Positions 1-8,114 of a DNA stretch of 64,000 bases are shown here, in pieces (the stretch's first letter is position 1; every line of letters starts with the position of its first letter). This DNA is from Nonomuraea gerenzanensis. GTDB taxonomy: Bacteria; Actinomycetota; Actinomycetes; Streptosporangiales; Streptosporangiaceae. Position numbers and translations under genes: made by a program. The notes beneath the pieces were generated by a model. It ran no database searches, was not told where the DNA came from, and saw nothing but the letters and a program-made list of their open reading frames with translations. The DNA is taken from contig NZ_CP084058.1 in assembly GCF_020215645.1 (NCBI RefSeq), positions 10,656,501 to 10,720,500 of the forward strand. Direction: 5' to 3'.

Positions 1-586
1 GCACCTGGTGGATACGGGCGGGGTCGATCATGGACATCATGCCCTGGGCGGCGGGGGAAGGGCCCCGCATGTGGTCGCGCAGGGCGGCGGTGGCGCGGGC
101 GTAGTCGCCGTCCGGGGATCCGGGGACCGAGGTGATGATCGCCAGGCGGCCGCCTGGGCGTAGGGCGCGGGCGATGTTGGTGAAGCCGGCGACGAGGTCG
201 GCGAAGAACATCACGCCGCCGCGGCTGATGACGACGTCGTACTTGCCTTCGGCGAAGGCGTGGACCTGGGCGTCCCCCTGCTCGAAGACGGCGTTGGTCA
301 CGCCCTGCGCGGCGGCGTCGGCGCGGGCGCGCTCCAGCATCGGGGCCGACAGGTCGATGCCCAGGGCGGTGCCCCGTGCCGCCCTGCCGGCCGCCAGCAG
401 CGTGGTGCGGCCGGTGCCGCAGCCGATGTCCAGCACCTGGTCGTCCGGCTGGATCGCGGCGGCGGTGAAGAGGGCCTCGTTGAAGCCGTCGAGCATGCCG
501 TTGTAGTAGCCCGGGTTGTCGGCCCAGTGCTGACCCTCCCAACCGTTCCAGGCCTCGGCTTGTTGGGTGTTGGCGATGTTGAGCAT
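1..586 (-). CDS. SAM-dependent class I methyltransferase, 3' end missing
   Basis: The reading frame starts at ATG 586 and runs off the left edge, so about 195 residues are visible. The SAM-binding motif I is clear (VLDIGCGTGRTT, about residues 44-55), followed by an acidic residue closing strand 2 (GIDLS) and a motif near GDAQVHAF and DVVISRGGVMFF, as in UbiE/MenG-like enzymes. A GAGAGG ribosome binding site lies 8 bases upstream. Substrate cannot be told from the fold. A long perfect inverted repeat sits just upstream, so the gene is probably controlled by a dimeric repressor encoded outside the window or elsewhere. Confidence 0.93.
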   Translation of the reverse strand, partial: MLNIANTQQAEAWNGWEGQHWADNPGYYNGMLDGFNEALFTAAAIQPDDQVLDIGCGTGRTTLLAAGRAARGTALGIDLSAPMLERARADAAAQGVTNAVFEQGDAQVHAFAEGKYDVVISRGGVMFFADLVAGFTNIARALRPGGRLAIITSVPGSPDGDYARATAALRDHMRGPSPAAQGMMSMIDPARIHQV

Positions 587-624
587 AGTGCACACCTCTC
601 ACGGCGAGCGGGTCGCTGTAGTTA

Positions 625-649
625 AACTCTAGTAACAGTTACTAGAGTT
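625..649. promoter_or_regulatory. Perfect 11-bp-arm inverted repeat upstream of the methyltransferase
   Basis: Arms AACTCTAGTAA and TTACTAGAGTT flank a 3-base centre (CAG). It is strikingly AT-rich against the local background and lies 39 bases upstream of the methyltransferase start. Shape and length fit a TetR or MarR family operator. Because the neighbouring hydrolase gene ends at 682 on the same strand, the site can only serve the methyltransferase side or a regulator acting in trans. Confidence 0.7.
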
Positions 650-681
650 AGACTATGGCTAAGTGTGCGTCAAGGGGGTGC

Positions 682-2085
682 TCAGCAGTGAGTGGCGCGG
701 GCCGGCAGGGTGCGGTCCGTGAAGTAGCGGTTGATGTGGTCGCGGGCGCAGGTGTTCGCGCCGTAGAGGGTGTGGCCGGGGCCGTCGTGGTGGATCGTGA
801 CGCTGTCTGGGACCTGGGCGAGGATGCGTTCCGTGGCCTCCGACTCGCCCCATGCGCCTGCGGCGAGCAGCGGGGGGAGGTTGTCGGGCAGGGCCGCGGG
901 CGGGTTGGTGACGGGGACGGGCCAGCCGATGCAGTTGAGGGTGCTCGTGGCGAAGGTGTTGGCGGCGCCGGCGTTCGGAGCGAGCTTGCGGAGGCGGGCG
1001 ACCGTGGTGGTCAGCTGCTTGAGGCTGGTGAAACGGGGCCAGTCCGTGCATTCCGTGACGGGGGTGGCCTGGTCGGGGTAGCGGGAGCCCTTGGCGGGGA
1101 CGAAGTCGGAGGCGTCGCCCTTGCTCGCCTTGCGGATCGCGGCGGCCAGCTTGGGCCAGACCGGGGCGCCCTGGCGGGCCAGGCCGACGGCGAAGGACTG
1201 GAGGTCGCCGGCCTTGTAGGCGACGTTCGGTGTCTTGGTGGGGACGGGGGTGTCGGTCGATCGGGTGATCAGCTTGCGCCAGAGGGCCGGTACGTCCTTG
1301 CAGCCGTTGGTGGCGCACCAGGTGAAGAAGCGCCGCAGGGACTGCTCGTTCGTGGCGGCCATGGCTTCGAGCTCTCGGGACCAGTCGGCGGCGCTGTGGT
1401 TCCAGGTGCCGTCCAGGACCATCGTGCGGAGGTTGCCCGGGAAGAGGCGGGCGTAGGCCTGGCCGAAGAAGCCGGCGTAGGAGGCGCCGTAGTAGTTGAG
1501 CTTGTCGGTGCCCAGCGCCTTCCGGATGGCCTCCATGTCTCTGGCGTGGTCGGCCGAGCTCATGTTGGCGAACAGCTCGGGGTCCTTCAGGCGGCAGGCC
1601 TCGGCGTAGCCGCGGTTGGTGTCGGACAGGCGGCCGAAGTCGGCGTCGTCGCGCGGGAGGTCGGCGATGGGGATGCGGGTCCAGGTGCAAGGGAGGCCTG
1701 TGCTGAGGCCCTGGAACTGGTCGCTGCCGTAGCCGCGGGTGTCCCACGTGATGATGTCCATGCTTTTGCGTAGGTCGGTCCACCAGCTCTGGACTGATCG
1801 GGTCATGGCGATGCCCGGGGCGCCCGGGCCGCCGTAGGAGACCAGGACGGAGCCCTTCGCGGTGCCGGTGGCCTGCAGGCGGCCGAGCTTGAGGGTGATC
1901 TTGCGGCCTTCGGGTTTCTGCCAGTCGGCGGGGACGGGGAGGTCGGTGCATTCCATGCCGGTGGTCTGGTCTTGGGGGCATGGTTGCCAGGTGAGTGGGC
2001 TTGTGCCGGTGGTGGGGGTGATGGTCTGCCACGGGTGTAGGGCTGTGGTGAGCAGGGCGAGGGTGAGGGTGAGGGGCTTGAGCAT
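682..2085 (-). CDS. Secreted alpha/beta hydrolase, tripeptidyl-aminopeptidase (S33/TAP-like) type
   Basis: 467 residues from ATG 2085. The N-terminus (MLKPLTLTLALLTTALHP) looks like a signal peptide. The oxyanion motif GGPGAPG, the strand IITWDTRGYG and the nucleophile elbow GASYAG identify an alpha/beta hydrolase of the proline-iminopeptidase/tripeptidyl-aminopeptidase group; the C-terminal HHDGPGHTLYG segment supplies the likely catalytic His and belongs to the TAP-like C-terminal domain. These enzymes are usually exported and cleave short peptides or esters. No good Shine-Dalgarno sequence precedes the chosen start; a GTG nine bases upstream is an alternative. Confidence 0.9.
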   Translation of the reverse strand: MLKPLTLTLALLTTALHPWQTITPTTGTSPLTWQPCPQDQTTGMECTDLPVPADWQKPEGRKITLKLGRLQATGTAKGSVLVSYGGPGAPGIAMTRSVQSWWTDLRKSMDIITWDTRGYGSDQFQGLSTGLPCTWTRIPIADLPRDDADFGRLSDTNRGYAEACRLKDPELFANMSSADHARDMEAIRKALGTDKLNYYGASYAGFFGQAYARLFPGNLRTMVLDGTWNHSAADWSRELEAMAATNEQSLRRFFTWCATNGCKDVPALWRKLITRSTDTPVPTKTPNVAYKAGDLQSFAVGLARQGAPVWPKLAAAIRKASKGDASDFVPAKGSRYPDQATPVTECTDWPRFTSLKQLTTTVARLRKLAPNAGAANTFATSTLNCIGWPVPVTNPPAALPDNLPPLLAAGAWGESEATERILAQVPDSVTIHHDGPGHTLYGANTCARDHINRYFTDRTLPARATHC

Positions 2086-2107
2086 GGCGTTCACGATGCC
2101 GGAGTAG

Positions 2108-2193
2108 GTGGGCGGATCGCGTCGGACCACGGTTTGGTCTTTGGGGTGAGGTGTCGGACTACGGGTTGATGGACTGTGGGCGGATTGCGTCGG
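2108..2193. repeat. 18-bp direct repeat in a 386-base gene-free stretch
   Basis: GTGGGCGGATCGCGTCGG at 2108-2125 recurs at 2176-2193 with one difference (C to T). It lies in the gap 2086-2471, which holds no credible gene. The rest of the gap is G-rich with short imperfect repeats (GGTGCCGGCGC near 2260-2290, GGCGCAGGAGACGG twice near 2388-2420). The repeats may be regulatory for the downstream hydrolase or mere slippage products. Confidence 0.5.
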
Positions 2194-2471
2194 GCTTGGC
2201 TCGTGCGAACGTGGTTCGGGAGGGAGGAGGGCGGGCCAGGTGTGGGGGTGCCGGGTGTGGAGGTGCCGGCGCGAGAGGTGCCGGCGCAGGCGGTGTGAGA
2301 GCAAGGGATGTCCGACGAGACATGCGCAGGCGGTGGCCAGTGCAGGGGCGCGAGGTGCGGGAGGTGGCTGGGCGCGGGAGGCGGCCTGGCGCAGGAGACG
2401 GCCGGGCGCAGGAGACGGCTGGCGCAAGAGGGGTGCCGGGATGGAATGTGCGGGGTGCAGAGGTGGGGTGG

Positions 2472-3095
2472 TCAGGAGAAGGCGAGGGTTAGGGCGAGGA
2501 CGGCGAGGAGGGAGCCCATGGTGAGGCGTTGGAGGCGGAGCCAGGAAGGGCGGGTGGCGAGGAAGCCCGCGATGCCTCCCGCCGCCACCACGATCGAGAG
2601 GTTGACCAGGAGGGCGACCGTTACCTGGACACAGCCCAGGATGATGCCCTGGAGCAGCACGTCCCCCCGGTCGAGATCGACGAACTGCGGAATGATCGAG
2701 ATGTAGAGAAGGGCGATCTTCGGGTTGAGGAGGTTGGTCATCAGCCCCATCAGGAAGAGCCTGCGGGGCGAGTCGGGCGGCAGCTCCCGGGCGGCGAAGA
2801 CCGACTGGCCGCCGGGCTTGAGCGTCTTCCAGGCCAGCCACAGCAGGTACAGGGCACCCGCGATACGGATGACGGTCAGGAGCTCCGGGAACGCGGCGAA
2901 CAGGACCGCCAGGCCCAGGTTGGCGCCCACCAGGTAGACGAGGAAGCCGGCTGCGACGCCGGCCAGGGAGATGACGCCTGCCCGCCGGCCTTGGCTGGTG
3001 CTGCGGGAGACGAGATAGAGCATGTTCGGGCCCGGGGACAGCACCATGCCGAGGGCCACGAGCACCACGCCGAGCACCGCACTTTGTTCGACCAT
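2472..3095 (-). CDS. LysE/RhtB family amino-acid exporter
   Basis: 207 residues, the usual length for the family, with about six membrane segments. The N-terminal signature GMVLSPGPNMLYLVSRSTSQ with the SPGPN motif is diagnostic for LysE/RhtB/CadD-type exporters, and LLNPKIALLY is the second conserved motif. Family members export amino acids or their analogues. It is divergent from a MocR regulator across an 82-base gap that holds an inverted repeat, the classic arrangement for a regulator and its exporter. ATG 3095 was chosen because the longer frame reads through the shared promoter. Confidence 0.92.
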   Translation of the reverse strand: MVEQSAVLGVVLVALGMVLSPGPNMLYLVSRSTSQGRRAGVISLAGVAAGFLVYLVGANLGLAVLFAAFPELLTVIRIAGALYLLWLAWKTLKPGGQSVFAARELPPDSPRRLFLMGLMTNLLNPKIALLYISIIPQFVDLDRGDVLLQGIILGCVQVTVALLVNLSIVVAAGGIAGFLATRPSWLRLQRLTMGSLLAVLALTLAFS

Positions 3096-3125
3096 GGCAG
3101 CGAAGCTATCGAGGGGGCAATCTCG

Positions 3126-3146
3126 GTGCAATAGGAAGGATTGCAC
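3126..3146. promoter_or_regulatory. Inverted repeat between lysE-like and mocR-like genes
   Basis: GTGCAAT and ATTGCAC are perfect 7-base arms separated by 7 bases. A further direct copy of GCAAT lies at 3117-3121. MocR/GntR regulators commonly bind such paired direct and inverted elements, so this is the likely operator for both divergent genes. Confidence 0.65.
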
Positions 3147-3177
3147 TCGGGTCAATGTTGTGTTTGGATGAGGAGGC

Positions 3178-4515
3178 ATGGAGGATTTTCGGCGGATCGC
3201 GGATGAGGTGGCCGCCGACATCGCGGCCGGAAGGTTGCGGGCCGGGGATCGGTTGCCGCCGCAGCGGGTGTTCGCGCGGCGGCATGGCATCGCCGATTCC
3301 ACCGCCGCTCGCGTCTATCGGGAGCTGGCCGGACGTGGGCTGACCGTCGGGGAGGTGGGGCGCGGCACGTTCGTACGGGCCGCCGCCCCGCAGCCCGGCC
3401 CGGCGCTGGTCGAGCCCACCAGCAGCCGGATCGACCTGGAGCTGAACTATCCCGTCGTCCCCGAGCAGTCGAAGCTGCTGGCCGACGGCATCAGCCCGTT
3501 GCTGCGTGCCGACGTGCTGGAGTCGTCCATGAAGCCCGTCGGCGCGGCGGGCACCCCCGCGGCGCGGCGCGGCGTCGCGGACCTGCTCGCTCGCGCGCAG
3601 TGGCGGCCGGACCCCGAGCAGGTGCTGTTCGCGGGCAACGGTCGCCAGGCGATCGCGGCGGCACTGGCCGCGTTGGTTCCCGCCGGAGCGCGGCTCGGGG
3701 TGGAGGAGCTGACCTATCCGGTGCTCAAGGGGCTGGCGGCGCGGGCCGGGGTGACGCTCGTCCCGCTGCGGGTGGACGAGGGCGGGCTGGATCCGGCTGC
3801 TGTGGAGGCGGCGGCGCGCAAGGCTCCGCTCAAGGCGATCTACGTGCAGCCGACGATGCACAACCCGTTGTCGATCAGCATGCCGGTGGAGCGCCGGGCC
3901 GAGCTGGCGCGGCTGCTCGCCCGGCTGGACGTGCCCGCGATCGAGGACTCCATCTGGTCGTTCCTGCATGACGACCTGCCGCCTCTGGCGGCGTTCGCCC
4001 CGGAGCGCACCGTCCTCGTCGACAGCCTGTCCAAGCGGCTCGCGCCCGGCCTGTCGCTCGGGTTCGCCGTCATGCCCGGCGCCGCCGTCCCGCGCGTGGC
4101 GGCGGCGCTGCGCTCCGGCGGGTGGACGCCGATGCGGTTCGCGCTGGAGGCGGCCACCCGGTGGCTCACGGACGACACCGCGCGGTCGATCGCCCGGGCC
4201 AAGCGGCGGGACGCGGCCATGCGTCAGGAGATCGCCGCCCGGTGTCTGGCCGGGTTCGCCGTGCGTAGTGATCCGCGCTCGTACTACTGCTGGTGGGAGT
4301 TGCCGCCGCCGTGGCGGGCCGACACGTTCGTGGCCGCCGCCGCCCGTTACGGCATAGGTGTCACTCCGGCCGCCGCCTTCGCCGTCGGGCGCAACAGCGC
4401 GCCGAACGCCGTCCGGCTCGGGCTGGCCTCTCCTCCGCCGGACGTCCTGACCCGCGCCTTGAGCACGCTGGCCGACCTCGCCCGAGCCGCCCCGGAGGAC
4501 CTGGTCGCCGAGTGA
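3178..4515 (+). CDS. MocR-type GntR regulator with aminotransferase-like domain
   Basis: 445 residues. Residues 1-70 form a GntR winged helix (LPPQRVFARRHGIADSTAARVY). Residues about 95-440 are a fold-type I aminotransferase domain; the PLP-binding lysine is K286 in DSLSKRLAPG, with NGRQAI, PTMHNP and IEDSIW as cofactor-pocket motifs. MocR proteins sense amino acids or vitamers through PLP and usually control adjacent transport or catabolic genes, here the divergent LysE exporter. GGAGG sits almost on top of the ATG, an unusually short spacing, but stop codons close the upstream frame. Confidence 0.94.
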   Translation: MEDFRRIADEVAADIAAGRLRAGDRLPPQRVFARRHGIADSTAARVYRELAGRGLTVGEVGRGTFVRAAAPQPGPALVEPTSSRIDLELNYPVVPEQSKLLADGISPLLRADVLESSMKPVGAAGTPAARRGVADLLARAQWRPDPEQVLFAGNGRQAIAAALAALVPAGARLGVEELTYPVLKGLAARAGVTLVPLRVDEGGLDPAAVEAAARKAPLKAIYVQPTMHNPLSISMPVERRAELARLLARLDVPAIEDSIWSFLHDDLPPLAAFAPERTVLVDSLSKRLAPGLSLGFAVMPGAAVPRVAAALRSGGWTPMRFALEAATRWLTDDTARSIARAKRRDAAMRQEIAARCLAGFAVRSDPRSYYCWWELPPPWRADTFVAAAARYGIGVTPAAAFAVGRNSAPNAVRLGLASPPPDVLTRALSTLADLARAAPEDLVAE

Positions 4516-4546
4516 AGGCGCCGGGTGAGAGCACCAAGGGCTGAGG

Positions 4547-4602
4547 TCCGAAGCGGGAGGCCGGAAGCGGGAGGCCGGAAGCGGGAAGCCGGAAGCGGGA
4601 GG
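4547..4602. repeat. Four tandem 14-bp units between convergent genes
   Basis: Unit CCGGAAGCGGGAGG: a degenerate first copy at 4547-4560 followed by copies at 4561, 4575 and 4589. It lies in the 107-base gap between the convergent mocR-like gene and the ABC exporter gene. It forms no convincing terminator hairpin; probably a slippage minisatellite. Confidence 0.7.
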
Positions 4603-4622
4603 CCGGGGCTGACCTCGAAGGC

Positions 4623-6377
4623 TCAGGACGTCCTGCTCGGGCTGCCGTGCCAGCTGCTCCACAACGCCGCGTACGACCCGCCCTCCGCCACCAATTCCTC
4701 ATGCGACCCCAGCTCACTGATCCGCCCATCCTCCACCACAGCCACCCGATCAGCGTCATGCGCCGTATACAGCCGATGCGCGATGGCGATCACCGTCCGC
4801 CCCTCCAGCACGGCCGCCAGCGACCGCTCCAGATGCCGCGCCGCACGCGGATCGATGAGCGACGTGGCCTCGTCGAGGACGAGCGTGTGCGGATCGGCCA
4901 GGACCAGCCGGGCGAGGGCGAGCTGCTGCGCCTGGGCGGGCGGCACCGCGAGCCCGCCCGAGCCCACCTCGGTGTCGAGCCCGTCGGGCAGCCCGCGCAC
5001 CCAGTCGAGCGCGTCCACCGCCTCCAGGGCCTTGAGCACGGCGGCGTCGGTGGAGTCGGGGCGGGCGATGAGCAGGTTGTCGCGCAGCGTGCCCTTGAAC
5101 ACGTGGTGCTCCTGGGTGACGAGCGCGACGTGCCCGCGCAGGTCGTCCAGCGGCAGGTGCACCAGCGGCACGCCGCCCACGGTGACGGAGCCGGTGCGCG
5201 GCCCGTGGATGCCCGCCAGCAGCCGCCCGAGGGTGGACTTGCCGGCGCCCGACGGCCCGACCATGGCCAGCCGCTCGCCGGGCTGGACGGTCAGCGACAC
5301 GTCGTGCAGCACGTCGCGCCCCTCGCGGTAGGCGTAGCGGACCCCGGACGCCTCCAGCAGCTCACCCGAGGGCCGCGCGGAGGTCACCGTACGGTCGTCG
5401 GAGACGTTGGCCACCCCCAGCAGCCGCGCCATCGACGCCGCGCCCACCTGCAGCTCGTCCACCCACATCAGGAACCGGTCGAGCGGGTCGATGAGCTGCT
5501 GGGCGAGCAGGGTGGCGGTGACGACCTGGTCCAGCGTCACCCACGAGTTGGTGTAGAACAGGCCGCCGACCAGCAGGGCGGCCACCACGGGGATGACGTA
5601 GCCCAGCTCCACGGCGGGGTACCAGGTGGTGCGCAGGCCGAGCGTGTAGCGCTCGGCCGCGTAGGAGCGGGCGATGTCCCGGTCCGTACGCTCCCTGCGC
5701 CGCTCCCGCAGCCCCAGCGCCTCCACGGCCCTGGCGCCCTCGACCGTCTCGGCCAGCCCCTCGGTCACGTCGGCGTAGGCGGCGTTCTCGCGCAGGTAGC
5801 CGTCGCGGGCCCGCCGCAGGTACCACCGGGTGGCGATCCACAACACCGGCCCCGCCGCCAGCATCGGCAGCATGAGCAGCGGGCTGACCAGCATCAGCGC
5901 CCCGATGGTGATCACGAACGTGACGATGGCGATCAGCGTCTCCGGCACGGCGTGCCGCACGGTGCGCGACAGGGCGTCCACGTCGCGGGAGGTACGGGTG
6001 ATCAGGTCGCCGGACCCGGCCCGCTCGACGGTGGACAGCGGCAGGCCGAGCACCTGGTCCACGAACTCCTCGCGCAGCTCGGCCAGCACCTTCTCGCCGA
6101 GCCTGGCGGAGGCCAGCACCGCGTACCGGATCAGGACGCCCTGCAGCAGCAGGAAGGCGCCGATGGCGGCGGCCACGACGGCGACGTTCACCTCGTGGCC
6201 GTACTGGATCCTCTCCACCAGCGCGCCGAGCTGCCACGGGACGACCAGCCCGGCGACGGCGGCCAGGCCGTGCAGGACGAGGGCGAGCGCGAGCCGGCGC
6301 GGGTACTTGAGCGTGAGCCGCCTGGCGTAGGCGCGCACCTGCCGGCGATCGGCGATCGGCAGGATCTCCCGGGCCAT
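4623..6377 (-). CDS. ABC exporter half, membrane-ATPase fusion with intact Walker A/B and lost signature motif
   Basis: 584 residues: about six membrane helices (residues 30-310) then an ATPase domain. Walker A (GPSGAGKSTLG, about 375) and Walker B (HTLVLDEATSLID) are intact, and the H-loop HR is present (AIAHRLY). The ABC signature is replaced by LAVPPAQAQQ where LSGGQ is expected. Its start overlaps the stop of the upstream half-transporter by TGATG, so the two are translationally coupled and surely form a heterodimer. Cargo unknown; family members export drugs, lipids or peptides. Confidence 0.93.
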   Translation of the reverse strand: MAREILPIADRRQVRAYARRLTLKYPRRLALALVLHGLAAVAGLVVPWQLGALVERIQYGHEVNVAVVAAAIGAFLLLQGVLIRYAVLASARLGEKVLAELREEFVDQVLGLPLSTVERAGSGDLITRTSRDVDALSRTVRHAVPETLIAIVTFVITIGALMLVSPLLMLPMLAAGPVLWIATRWYLRRARDGYLRENAAYADVTEGLAETVEGARAVEALGLRERRRERTDRDIARSYAAERYTLGLRTTWYPAVELGYVIPVVAALLVGGLFYTNSWVTLDQVVTATLLAQQLIDPLDRFLMWVDELQVGAASMARLLGVANVSDDRTVTSARPSGELLEASGVRYAYREGRDVLHDVSLTVQPGERLAMVGPSGAGKSTLGRLLAGIHGPRTGSVTVGGVPLVHLPLDDLRGHVALVTQEHHVFKGTLRDNLLIARPDSTDAAVLKALEAVDALDWVRGLPDGLDTEVGSGGLAVPPAQAQQLALARLVLADPHTLVLDEATSLIDPRAARHLERSLAAVLEGRTVIAIAHRLYTAHDADRVAVVEDGRISELGSHEELVAEGGSYAALWSSWHGSPSRTS

Positions 6378-8065
6378 CAGTCCTCCCCTCGGGTGACGGT
6401 CGCGGTGTACTCGGGGCAGCCGTCCAGCAGTTGCCGGTGGGTGCCCTCGGCCAGGACGCGGCCGTGCTGGACGTAGATCACGTGCTCGGCCCGGTCGAGC
6501 ACGAGCGGGCTGGTGGTGCAGACCATGGTGGTGCGCCCGGAGCGCGCCTTGGCCAGGCGTTCGGCGATGCGGGCCTCGCTGTGGGCGTCGACGGCGCTGG
6601 TGGGCTCGACCAGGATGAGCACCTCGGGGTCGGTCACCAGCGCCCTGGCCAGCCGCAGCCGCTGCTGCTGCCCGCCGGAGAACTCGCGCCCCGCCTCGGC
6701 CACCTGGGCGTCGAGCCCGTCGGGCAGGGCCTCGACGATGTCGGTGGCGCAGGCGGCCTCCAGGGCCTCGCGCAGCTGCGCGTCGGTGGCGGTGCCGCGC
6801 ACGTCCAGCTCGTCGCGCAGCCGGCCGTTGAACAGCCGGGCGCCGTTGTCGGCGACCAGGATCCGTGAGCGCACCTGCTCCAGCGGCAGCGTACGCAGCT
6901 CCACCGCGCCGAACGTGACGTCGCCCTCGGTGTAGCGGCCGAGCCGGTCGGCGATGGCGATGGCGTCGCCGGGCACGTCGGCGGCGACGGCGGTGAGCGT
7001 GCCGGGTTGGAGCGTTACACCGCTGTAGGAGTCGCGCAGCACGCCGCCCTCGCCGAGGCCGGTGCCGCCGGTGATCTCGGGCTCGAGTGACAGGATCCTG
7101 ATCACCCGCCCGGCGGCCACGTGCCCCTTGGTGAGTTTGTCGGCGGCCTCGGTCAGGGTGCGCATGGGCCCGATGAGGAACACCGCGTACAGGTAGAAGG
7201 CGACGAGCTGCCCGGTGGGGATGTCGCCGGCGACGGCGAAGGAGGCACCGACGCCGGTGACGATCGCGATGAGCAGGCCGGGCAGCACGATCTGGGCGCC
7301 TTCGAGCACCGACTCGACACCGGCGACGCCCACCCCGGCCCGGCGCACGCGCTGCGACTCGGTGCGGTAGCGCGCGGCGAAGACCTGCTCGCCGCCGATG
7401 CCGCGCAGCACGCGCAGCCCGGCCACGATGTCGGCGGCGCGGGTGGACAGCTCGCCTGCCAGCTCCCGCTGCGCCTGCTGCCGCCGGTGCAGGGGACGCA
7501 GCAGCGGCCCGACGGCGACGGCCATGAGCGGCACGCCGAACAGCACGAGCAGCCCGAGCGGCAGCGAGGTGGAGATGAGGATCACAGTGACGGTGACGAT
7601 GGCCAGGATCGAGCCGACGCCGCGCAGCAGGATGTCCATGGAGCTGCCGATGTGTGCGATGTCGGAGTTGCCGACGCTGACGACCTCGCCGGTGGTCAGC
7701 CGTTTCGGCAGCGTGGCGCCGAGCCTGGCGGCCTGTCTGGAGGTGAGCTGCACGGTGCGGTAGGCGGCGGCCAGCCAGTTGTAGACGGCGCTCCGGTGCC
7801 GCATGATCCCGGTGAACGCCTGCACCAGCCCGAGCCCGAACAGGATCGCCGACCACACCAGCAGCGCGCGGGTGTCCTTGGCGGTGACGGCGTCGATGCC
7901 CTTCCCGAGCACGGTCGGCATGAGGGCCTGCACCAGCCACCACAGGCTGGCGTAGCCGATGCCCGCGAGCAGGGGGACAGCCTGCCGCCGCGCGTTCCAC
8001 CACAGGTAGCGGAGCGGGCTGCGGATGTCGGGCACGCCGGGATCGGCCTCAGGAAGGGAGCGCAT
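6377..8065 (-). CDS. ABC exporter half with intact signature and destroyed Walker A/B
   Basis: 562 residues from ATG 8065: exporter membrane domain (about residues 25-320) plus ATPase domain. The signature FSGGQQQRLRLARAL is intact, but the Walker A region reads AADVPGDAIAIADRL with no GKS/T, and Walker B is LILVEPTSAVD, in which the Asp is lost. The dead sites are exactly those that would pair with the dead signature in its partner, leaving one competent ATP site per dimer. The longer open frame upstream of 8065 was rejected because the conserved start follows GAGG and the frame enters the gap before narK. Confidence 0.92.
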   Translation of the reverse strand: MRSLPEADPGVPDIRSPLRYLWWNARRQAVPLLAGIGYASLWWLVQALMPTVLGKGIDAVTAKDTRALLVWSAILFGLGLVQAFTGIMRHRSAVYNWLAAAYRTVQLTSRQAARLGATLPKRLTTGEVVSVGNSDIAHIGSSMDILLRGVGSILAIVTVTVILISTSLPLGLLVLFGVPLMAVAVGPLLRPLHRRQQAQRELAGELSTRAADIVAGLRVLRGIGGEQVFAARYRTESQRVRRAGVGVAGVESVLEGAQIVLPGLLIAIVTGVGASFAVAGDIPTGQLVAFYLYAVFLIGPMRTLTEAADKLTKGHVAAGRVIRILSLEPEITGGTGLGEGGVLRDSYSGVTLQPGTLTAVAADVPGDAIAIADRLGRYTEGDVTFGAVELRTLPLEQVRSRILVADNGARLFNGRLRDELDVRGTATDAQLREALEAACATDIVEALPDGLDAQVAEAGREFSGGQQQRLRLARALVTDPEVLILVEPTSAVDAHSEARIAERLAKARSGRTTMVCTTSPLVLDRAEHVIYVQHGRVLAEGTHRQLLDGCPEYTATVTRGED

Positions 8066-8114
8066 AACCTCACAACCTTGACAAGGTGTCCCCCGGCCCG
8101 GCAAATGATTTTCG

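Noticed and set aside
655..1773. Plus-strand frame opposite the secreted hydrolase
   Set aside because: Low-complexity Val/Gly/Ala translation with no motifs; the minus strand carries the full hydrolase signature.
4547..4602. 14-base repeats as a transcription terminator
   Set aside because: The units are direct, not inverted, and give no stable stem.
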